A stretch of 64,000 nucleotides of DNA. Source: Brevibacterium ravenspurgense (GTDB taxonomy: Bacteria; Actinomycetota; Actinomycetes; Actinomycetales; Brevibacteriaceae). The stretch covers positions 40,221 to 104,220 of the forward strand of contig NZ_LQQC01000007.1 of the NCBI RefSeq assembly GCF_001584615.1, read 5' to 3'. Both the position numbers and the translations under genes were made by a program. This document shows positions 26,163 through 32,751 of this stretch, piece after piece (position 1 is the first letter of the stretch; each line of letters opens with the position of its first letter). The notes beneath the pieces are model-generated. The model saw only the letters and a program-made list of their open reading frames with translations. It was not told the DNA's origin and searched no databases.

Positions 26163-26537
26163 GTGTTCACTCGTTCCGTTAACGATGTCGAAGCTGTTGA
26201 GTGGGGTGCTGGAACCAGCCAGCGCGTCCTGACTGCAAAAGACAATATGGGCTTCGCCGTTGCCCGCACCGTTGTGCGCAAGGGCACCGAATCGAAGCTT
26301 GAGTACCGCAATCACCTGGAAGCCTGCTACTGCATTTCGGGCTCCGGCAACGTTGAGGACACGGAGGGCAACGTGTACCCCGTGACTCCCGGCGTCATCT
26401 ATGTCCTGGACAAGCACGACCCGCACTACCTGCGTGCCTCCGACCACGAAGACATGGAGCTGCTGAGCATCTTCAACCCGCCGATCGACGGCACCGAGAA
26501 GCACGTGCTCAGTGAGGACGGTTTCTCGAGCTACTGA
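26163..26537 (+). CDS. Ectoine synthase-like cupin (EctC homologue), orphan
   Basis: 124 residues of the EctC cupin family: LTAKDNMGFAVARTVVRKGT, the metal/substrate segment YRNHLEACYCISGSG, and YVLDKHDPHYLRA all match ectoine synthase, which cyclises N-gamma-acetyl-diaminobutyrate to ectoine. No ectA or ectB is adjacent, so it may close a ring on imported precursor, work with genes elsewhere, or have a new role. I place the start at GTG 26163, four bases after AGGAGG; the frame would allow 15 more residues from GTG 26118. Confidence 0.8.
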   Translation: MFTRSVNDVEAVEWGAGTSQRVLTAKDNMGFAVARTVVRKGTESKLEYRNHLEACYCISGSGNVEDTEGNVYPVTPGVIYVLDKHDPHYLRASDHEDMELLSIFNPPIDGTEKHVLSEDGFSSY

Positions 26538-26564
26538 GCTGCGACAGACTGAGCTTGTAAAGAC

Positions 26565-26608
26565 AGCGCCCGGTCAGCATGCAGTTGTGCACGCTGACCG
26601 GGCGCTTC
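26565..26608 (+). terminator. Hairpin terminator after ectC-like gene
   Basis: AGCGCCCGGTCAGC (26565-26578) pairs perfectly with GCTGACCGGGCGCT (26593-26606), then TCTG. Confidence 0.75.
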
Positions 26609-26680
26609 TGTGTCTGGTTGCTGGGCGGGGCTGTGTGCGGTGGCGGGGTGGGGCTGAAGATCAGCCGCGGCGGCTCGGTT

Positions 26681-27290
26681 GGATTTACGCTTTAATGCGG
26701 ATTTGCGCTTTAATGCGGCGCATTAGCGCGTGAGGTTGCATTTAAGCGTGAGTTTGGCGTTGTTGGGCGCGTGAAGTGTGCCCGGTGTCGGCTCATCCGC
26801 GCCGCCCTGCCCAGCCCTTCAGCCCGTCCGGCACCTCCGCCTCGTCCGTTCCTGCTGCCAACCTGGATTTACGCTTTAATGCGGATTCACGCTTTAATGC
26901 GGCGCATTAGCGCGTGAGGTTGCATTTAGGCGTGAGTTTGGCGTTGTTGGGCGCGTGAAGTGTGCCCGGCGTCGGCTCATCCGCGCCGCCCTGCCCAGCC
27001 CTTCAGCCCGTCCGGCACCTCCGCCTCGTCCGTTCCTGCTGCCAACCTGGATTTACGTTTTAATGCGGATTTGCGCTTTAATGCGGCGCAGTAGCGCGTG
27101 AGGTTGCATTAAAGCGTGAGTTTGGCGTTGTTGGGCGCGTGAAGGCTGCTAGTGCTGACTCGGGTCGGCAACGAGACTGGTTTTGCGCGCAGATGCAGAT
27201 TCACGCTTTAATGCGGCGCATTAGCGCGTGAGGTTGCATTTAGGCGTGAGTTTGGCGTTGTTGGGCGCGTGAGGTTGGCGTTGTGGGATG
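26681..27290 (+). repeat. Left array: four copies of a palindromic repeat, two in a 184-bp tandem
   Basis: The region between the ectC-like and DUF559-like genes holds no gene. It carries four copies (starting about 26705, 26888, 27072, 27202) of a roughly 46-bp unit: CACGCTTTAATGC, then GGCGCATTAGCGCGTGAGGTT-type spacer, then GCATTAAAGCGTG. The two ends are 13-bp inverted repeats. GGATTTACG recurs at 26681, 26865 and 27049, i.e. an exact 184-bp period that includes about 90 bp of GC-rich filler. Some copies differ by one or two bases. Bases 27291-27369 hold the promoter side of the next gene. Confidence 0.85.
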
Positions 27291-27310
27291 CCCGCACCTC
27301 CGCCAAAAAG

Positions 27311-27319
27311 TTATCCACA
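27311..27319 (+). promoter_or_regulatory. TTATCCACA, perfect DnaA-box-like 9-mer
   Basis: Lies 51 bases before the DUF559-like gene, with a second, weaker TTTCCACAA on the other strand at 27334-27342. Could be chance. Confidence 0.3.
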
Positions 27320-27369
27320 GATTGCGAATGCCTCTTGTGGAAACGCTGCTGTTTCGGTGACATAAAAGG

Positions 27370-28368
27370 ATGCATAGCGTATTCACCAACAACATGGCAG
27401 CGACCTGCGGCATCCAGATGGGAGAGTTGAGGTCAGCTGCCTCGTGCTGCGTCGAGCGATTGCATCGAGGGATGTACGCGGTCGTGAAGCTGTGCTCGAG
27501 ACACCCGCTTTTTACACAACTCGCAGATCAGACGATGGTCGATTTGTTCGCCCGCGCGGATGCACAGAAGCGCAACCCTGCATGGCGAAAGGCGCAAACA
27601 AACCTCCACACCGCGAAAGCCGAACTCATTGCTGAGTCAGCACACCCGGACGATGTGCTCAGCCATTCCACCGCAGCCCTGCTGCACGGCCTGCCGATCA
27701 AAGCCGTGCCTGACGCTGTCGAAATGATCAACCCCAACCTGTCACGCGCAGGAGCCACTTTTCGCAGGCGCTACAGGCAGATCGGCGAAAGTGAAATCGA
27801 TGACTGGCGCGGTTTCGCCATAACCAACCCCGTCAGAACCGCTGTAGATCTCGCCGCAGATGAGTCCATCGAATACGGCACAGCAGTCCTCGATGCGATC
27901 TTGCGCGAGGCACCTCTTCAGCGCGAACAGCTGCTTGCCCAGGCTCACGAAATCGCTGAAGCCTACGGCCGTCGGGCAGGATGCGCGCGTGTGCGCAGCG
28001 CCCTGAGCTTCGCCAACGGACTTGCTGAGTCCTACGGCGAAAGCGTGTGCATGGTGAAGCTGCGCATGCTTGGGATCGACAACCTCGAACAGCAAGTCGA
28101 AATCTTCGACGAAGACGGAATCTTCGTTGCCCGCGTTGACGGGCTGATCCGGGATAAGCACATCATCATCGAGTTCGACGGCGCCGTGAAATACCTATCC
28201 ACAGCCGACGGCGGCTTCAATGGCGACGGAGACCAACTGCTGCGCGAAAAAGAACGCGAACATCAACTGCATCGGCTGGGCTACACGGTCGTGCGGATTA
28301 TGTGGAATGACCTGTTGGGCCTCGACCGACTGCGCGCCCGACTCAAAGCGCTCGGCATTCTTTCCTGA
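27370..28368 (+). CDS. DUF559 / AbiEi-like domain protein (PD-(D/E)XK fold)
   Basis: 332 residues. The N-terminal half resembles the AbiEi antitoxin-like module common in actinobacteria (SHSTAALLHGLPI, NPVRTAVDLA), and the C-terminal part is a DUF559 Vsr-like nuclease fold with DGLIRDKHIIIEFDG ... LREKEREHQLHRLGYTVVRI, holding the D, E-x-D and following basic residues expected of a PD-(D/E)XK centre. Members are single genes, often in variable regions; no toxin partner is adjacent here. No clear ribosome site precedes ATG 27370; an ATG ten codons later is possible. It is enclosed by palindromic repeat arrays on both sides. Confidence 0.7.
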   Translation: MHSVFTNNMAATCGIQMGELRSAASCCVERLHRGMYAVVKLCSRHPLFTQLADQTMVDLFARADAQKRNPAWRKAQTNLHTAKAELIAESAHPDDVLSHSTAALLHGLPIKAVPDAVEMINPNLSRAGATFRRRYRQIGESEIDDWRGFAITNPVRTAVDLAADESIEYGTAVLDAILREAPLQREQLLAQAHEIAEAYGRRAGCARVRSALSFANGLAESYGESVCMVKLRMLGIDNLEQQVEIFDEDGIFVARVDGLIRDKHIIIEFDGAVKYLSTADGGFNGDGDQLLREKEREHQLHRLGYTVVRIMWNDLLGLDRLRARLKALGILS

Positions 28369-28430
28369 GCCCACGCCGGACACGCGGGCAATCTGTGTAC
28401 TGGTGAGCACCACCTCGTGCGCGGCAGCGG

Positions 28431-28905
28431 GGCTGGTTTTGCGCGCAGATGCAGATTCACGCTTTAATGCGGCGCATTTGCGCGTGAGGTTGCATTTAAG
28501 CGTGAGTTTGGCGTTGTTGGGTGTGCGAATGGTGCCAGTGGTGATCCGCACCGCCAGCGGGGCTGGTTTTGCGCGCAGATGCAGATTCACGCTTTAATGC
28601 GGCGCATTTGCGCGTGAGGTTGCATTAAAGCGTGAGTTTGGCGTTGTGGGGTGTGCGAATGGTGCCAGTGCTGATCCGCACCGCCAGCGGGGCTGGTTTT
28701 GCGCGCAGATGCAGATTCACGCTTTAATGCGGCGCAATTGCGCGTGAGGTTGCATTTAAGCGTGAGTTTGGCGTTGTTGGGTGTGCGAATGGTGCCAGTG
28801 CTGACTCGCGCCGGTACCCGGGCTGGTTTTGCGCGCAGATGCAGATTCACGCTTTAATGCGGCGCATTTGCGCGTGAGGTTGCATTAAAGCGTGAATCTG
28901 GCCTG
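28431..28905 (+). repeat. Right array: four palindromic repeats in exact 130-bp tandem
   Basis: The stretch 28369-28930 has no gene. GGCTGGTTTTGCGCGCAGAT occurs at 28431, 28561, 28691 and 28821, an exact 130-bp period. Each unit contains the same palindromic core as the left array (from 28458, 28588, 28718, 28848), and the fill between cores is nearly identical from unit to unit. The last copy ends 26 bases before the stop of the convergent esterase gene. Confidence 0.88.
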
Positions 28906-28930
28906 TCGGCTAAGCGGGTGGGGCCGAGTA

Positions 28931-31714
28931 TCAGCCGCGGCGGCGAGCCAAAGCGCGCAGGCCGAAGCCTCCGCCGATGAAAGCAGCCGCCGCAGCAAGT
29001 GCCGCAGCGATGCTCACACCCGTGCGCGGCAGAGCTCCGCCCTTCGAGGAGGGCGCCTTCGCCTTGGGGCCGGCCTTGTCGCCGGCATTGCCGGTGGCCT
29101 TGTCGCCGGCCTTGTCAGTCGGCTCGTCGCCGGCTTCGTCTGCGCCGCCATCACTGCCAGCATCGCCGGAGTCTCCCGAGGTGCCGCCCTCCTGGCCGTC
29201 TTCAGAGCCTCCCGTGGGGTCATCGGAGGGGCCGTCAGCGTTGTCATCGCCCGGCTCTTCTTCTGCAGGGGGCGCATCTTCGCCGAAGACCTTGCCCAAG
29301 CGCAGGAACACAGTTTCACCGGTTGCGTCATCGAGAGCGTCGTTGTCGGTGACGGCGTAGGCCTCGCCGTCAGCCGCGATGGTGAAGCCTTCCAGCTTTT
29401 CCTGCGTCCAGCCGTTGAGCGCCTGCAGCTTCGGCAACACGTCAACCGCAACAGCCTTCTTGACCTTCTGCGGCTTTGCGCCTTCCTCTGCACCGCCGGC
29501 CGCGCCACCCGAACCCGAGCCGTCGGCACCCGGAGCGCTGCCGCTGCCGGCGATTGGCGCCTCGTCAGCCGAATCAGCCTCAACTGCACCGCCCGCCTCA
29601 GCGCCATCAGGCAGCGTGACCTTCATGATGCGCTTAATCGCAGCGTTGGGGCCGTTCTGCTTGTCGCGTTCGATCACGGCGAGGGTGTTCTTGTCGACCA
29701 CGGTGAGTTCGGACAGACCGATCCAGTCGCCGTCCTTGTCAGCGGAGTCGAGCTCGTAGGAGAACCACTCCCAGGTCTTGTCGGTGGTGCTGTAGCGGCC
29801 GATGCGCACAATGTTGTCGCCCTCGAGCCCTTCGAGCGGCTTGGCTTCGGAGTCTTTCCACAGGGGACGCTGGATTGCGGCGTAGACGTATTCGCCGCCC
29901 TTGCCGTCGTCAATTGCGTCAACGCCCTCAAGCCCCCACTTGCCGATGTGCTTGGCAACATCGTCCGGCAGGCTGATGGTCTCCTTGATGTTGAGCTCGC
30001 CGTCCGTGCGGTGAATCGCATTCTTGTCACCGGTCTTGCCTTCTGAGGCAATCCAGAAACCGCCGTCTTCACGTGCGGAAATGCCCTCAATGTCGAGGCC
30101 CTCGGCAGGCTTGCCGTCCTGCATGACGGAACGAGCGTCAGTGATGCGGGCGGGTGCGTTCTTGTCGCTGACATCGACCGTGTACACGCGGCCTTCGGCC
30201 AGAGCGGAGTCCGATGCGGCGTACAGGGTCTTTGCGTCAGTCGGGTGGGCGGTCAGAGCGCCCAGAGCGCTGAAGCCCAGTTCGGACTTATCCGCCACGA
30301 TTGACGGCTGGGGGTCCTTCTTGTCGGACAGCTGGTAGACGTTGACGGCCGAACGCACGCCGTTCTTGGCTTCGTCGACCTCGCTGGAGACCAGCAGCAT
30401 GTTGCGGTTCTCCACCGGCAGGATGCCCTCGGGACCGTTGGTGGTGAACAGCAGCTGCACGAATTCGGGCTTGGCAGGGTTGTCGACGTTGTAGACGGCT
30501 ACGAAGTTCGAACGCTCCGAACCGACGAAGGCGTAGCGGGTGCCGTTCATGGTGGCCGTTGCAATGCCCTCGATTTCCGGGCCCTTCTTTTCGGCGCGCT
30601 TGTTGTTGTGCAGGCCGTAGCGGTTGGCGATGTCCTCAATCGACGAACCCGCATCCCACACGACCTTGCCGCTGCTGTCGAAGACCGACCATCCGCGGCT
30701 GCCGCCCTTCCAGTCGCCCTCGTTGGCGGTGGCCAGGTGCTCATCGTCAATCCAGGCAATCGCATCGGGCTCACGCGGCACGCTCTTCAGCGAGTCCGTG
30801 GGCTTGATGAGCTTGTCCTTCTTGGCGTCGACGTTCTCAAGGTCAACGCTGCCGGTGCTGAAAACGCTCGTAATTTCGTTGGTGTTCAGGTCGATGATCG
30901 CCACACCGTTGTTTTCCTGCAGCGTGACGGCCAGCTGGTTGCGGCCGTTGATCGACACGTACTCAGGTTCGAGGTCCTCAGGAGTGTCAAGACCAGCCTC
31001 GGCGACCTTGGGCAGGGGAGTGCCGTCCTCATTGTGGAAGCGAACAGGTTCGGGCTTCCAATCCGAGGCGGGGTCGCCTTCGAGCTTGATCGTCTGGACG
31101 AAGCCGGCAGGCTGCTGGGGGAGCCCGCCGTCGCCCTTGTCTTCGTCACGTTCGTTTTCAATCGCAATTGCGGCGCGCTTGCCGTCGGGGCTGATGGCAA
31201 TCGAGTCGGGCTGGCCGCCCAGATCGTAGGAGCCGACCTTTTTGTGGTCGCTCAGCTTGATGACGTCAACGCGGCCCTTGGGGTTTTCGTAGTCCTTGCC
31301 GGTCTCGCTGATGACGACGAGCACGTATTCGCCGACCACTGCGACCGAGGTCGGTTCATCGTCCGCGTTGCCAAGGGTTGCCAGGCTGACAGTGCCGAGG
31401 CCCTTGGGGCTGCCGGGGTCGCTGACATCGAGGAATCCGATGCGCTTGCCCGCAGCGTCGGTGTAGACCATCGTCTTGCCGTCTTCGGAGATGTCGGAGA
31501 TCTCGGCAACGGTTTCGTCTGCGATGTCGACGCCGTCAGGGCGGTTTTCGTAGACGGGGTAGGTCGCGGTCCGGGCGAACGAGGCGCCGGAAGCGGCCGT
31601 CTGCGCGTTTGCCGGGGTCGTGTCTCCGGATGCGCTGAGGACAGCGGGGGTGATGCCGATGCCGGCGATCAGACCGGCGGCGAGTACTGCGGGGGCAAGA
31701 CGAGTGAGCTTCAC
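28931..31714 (-). CDS. LPXTG-anchored phytase-like esterase / beta-propeller surface protein
   Basis: 927 residues. Signal peptide (LAPAVLAAGLIAGIGITPAV), a propeller-like domain (about 50-500; ISPDGKRAAIAIENE, VSINGRNQLAVTLQENNG), then the 'esterase-like activity of phytase' domain (about 500-770; EGLDIEGISAREDGGFWIAS, KWGLEGVDAID), an acidic Gly/Ser/Asp spacer (about 790-890) and a sortase signal LPRTG followed by a hydrophobic helix and RRRG. So it is displayed on the cell wall. The reaction is uncertain: family members are linked to phosphoester or alkaline-phosphatase-like activity. GTG start at 31714; no strong ribosome site. No sortase gene is adjacent. Confidence 0.8.
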   Translation of the reverse strand: MKLTRLAPAVLAAGLIAGIGITPAVLSASGDTTPANAQTAASGASFARTATYPVYENRPDGVDIADETVAEISDISEDGKTMVYTDAAGKRIGFLDVSDPGSPKGLGTVSLATLGNADDEPTSVAVVGEYVLVVISETGKDYENPKGRVDVIKLSDHKKVGSYDLGGQPDSIAISPDGKRAAIAIENERDEDKGDGGLPQQPAGFVQTIKLEGDPASDWKPEPVRFHNEDGTPLPKVAEAGLDTPEDLEPEYVSINGRNQLAVTLQENNGVAIIDLNTNEITSVFSTGSVDLENVDAKKDKLIKPTDSLKSVPREPDAIAWIDDEHLATANEGDWKGGSRGWSVFDSSGKVVWDAGSSIEDIANRYGLHNNKRAEKKGPEIEGIATATMNGTRYAFVGSERSNFVAVYNVDNPAKPEFVQLLFTTNGPEGILPVENRNMLLVSSEVDEAKNGVRSAVNVYQLSDKKDPQPSIVADKSELGFSALGALTAHPTDAKTLYAASDSALAEGRVYTVDVSDKNAPARITDARSVMQDGKPAEGLDIEGISAREDGGFWIASEGKTGDKNAIHRTDGELNIKETISLPDDVAKHIGKWGLEGVDAIDDGKGGEYVYAAIQRPLWKDSEAKPLEGLEGDNIVRIGRYSTTDKTWEWFSYELDSADKDGDWIGLSELTVVDKNTLAVIERDKQNGPNAAIKRIMKVTLPDGAEAGGAVEADSADEAPIAGSGSAPGADGSGSGGAAGGAEEGAKPQKVKKAVAVDVLPKLQALNGWTQEKLEGFTIAADGEAYAVTDNDALDDATGETVFLRLGKVFGEDAPPAEEEPGDDNADGPSDDPTGGSEDGQEGGTSGDSGDAGSDGGADEAGDEPTDKAGDKATGNAGDKAGPKAKAPSSKGGALPRTGVSIAAALAAAAAFIGGGFGLRALARRRG

Positions 31715-31841
31715 GGGTGAACTTTCTGCAGGCCGAAATCGAACCTATTCACCGTCGTACTTGCTGGTGAACTCACCGTTTCACTGAGAGTAAAACTGCG
31801 TGAACGGGCTGGGCGGGGGAGTGCGGAGCGGCGGGCCGTTC

Positions 31842-31909
31842 TCACGCTTTAATGCAACTTCACGCGCTGATGCGCTGCATTAAAGCGCAAATCTGCATCA
31901 GCGCGTGGA
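31842..31909 (-). repeat. Isolated inverted copy of the palindromic repeat
   Basis: Read on the minus strand this matches the array units (GCGCTTTAATGC ... GCATTAAAGCGTG). It overlaps the end of the lipoate ligase-like gene: that gene's last four codons and stop come from the repeat. It is 2.9 kb from the arrays, in opposite orientation. Confidence 0.75.
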
Positions 31910-32653
31910 TTCGAGCTGGCTGACCGAGTTGTACGCGCCGGCCGCCTCGATTTCCTCGGCTGAGAACTCCGACGGCTCAAGGTCATAGCCACGCGCATAT
32001 TCCGCCAGAAAGGCCTGCTCGACCGCATCGACAGTGACGTCCGGATGGATTTCGCTGATCGCCCCGCCGGTAGCGGGGTCCCAGTCGACCCCGAGCGCCG
32101 CCTCGACATCCGTCAGGACGGAGCGGATGGGGGCCGGGTCGGTGATGATGACCGACGATGAGAACAGCCACCCCGTCTTCGTCACCCGCTGTGCCGTGCC
32201 GATCGCCTTGATCTTCCCGGCGACGTTGACGCTGTGTTCACCGGGACAGTACTCGCCGGGGATCTCCCCAAGCCGCGCGTCGACCCCCACTGACTGCAGG
32301 GCCCGCACATACATGTCACCGAACGAGGTGAAGCGTGCCTGAGTGCCCGTGAACATCTGGTCTGCGGGCTCCACGTGGTCGATCACGAGGCTGCCGTGGT
32401 GGTAGGCCGCAACTCGTCCGCCGAGTGTGCGCAGCAGGGGAGTGAACCCGGCCTCAAGCGCCTTGCCGACCGCGTCGTCGAACCCTGCGAGGAACCGGTC
32501 ACGCCCGCCGAAAACAACGGTCGACTCGGGCCGGTAGATGCGCAGTGCACCGGGCCTGCGCCCCGCACGCACCGAGTCGAGGAGCACGCGAGCCAGGGAC
32601 AGCGTGGTCAGCGGGTCGTCGTGACCTCGGGGCAGAAAATGGAGTGTCGACAC
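31898..32653 (-). CDS. Lipoate-protein ligase A family protein
   Basis: 251 residues of the biotin/lipoate protein ligase fold: LRIYRPESTVVFGGRD, LLRTLGGRVAAYHHGSLVID (the RRxGGGxxxHxxGxxxY-like segment), and a lysine in NVAGKIKAIGTAQRVTK that matches the lipoyl-AMP binding lysine. It could attach lipoate or octanoate to dehydrogenase E2 or GcvH subunits. It starts at GTG 32653 without a clear ribosome site, perhaps leaderless, and is divergent from the tmk gene. Its C-terminal residues are encoded by a palindromic repeat. Confidence 0.75.
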   Translation of the reverse strand: MSTLHFLPRGHDDPLTTLSLARVLLDSVRAGRRPGALRIYRPESTVVFGGRDRFLAGFDDAVGKALEAGFTPLLRTLGGRVAAYHHGSLVIDHVEPADQMFTGTQARFTSFGDMYVRALQSVGVDARLGEIPGEYCPGEHSVNVAGKIKAIGTAQRVTKTGWLFSSSVIITDPAPIRSVLTDVEAALGVDWDPATGGAISEIHPDVTVDAVEQAFLAEYARGYDLEPSEFSAEEIEAAGAYNSVSQLESTR

Positions 32654-32751
32654 GAAAACACTGTAGCGGGACGCTTTCGAACGGTGTGTGTTCAGCGTCG
32701 TGTCAGAGGGTCAACGTAGGCTGGGATGGTCAGGACACAGGAGGTCATCAG

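Noticed and set aside
27311..27342. Replication origin near the repeats
   Set aside because: Only one good DnaA-like 9-mer, no AT-rich unwinding region and no dnaA, dnaN or rep gene in the window.
26681..28905. CRISPR array
   Set aside because: Units are 130 and 184 bp apart, the stretches between cores are themselves repeated rather than unique, and the core is not of CRISPR type.
28892..30046. Plus-strand frame opposite the phytase-like gene
   Set aside because: Overlaps a well-supported secreted protein on the other strand and shows only Ala/Gly/Val-rich shadow sequence.
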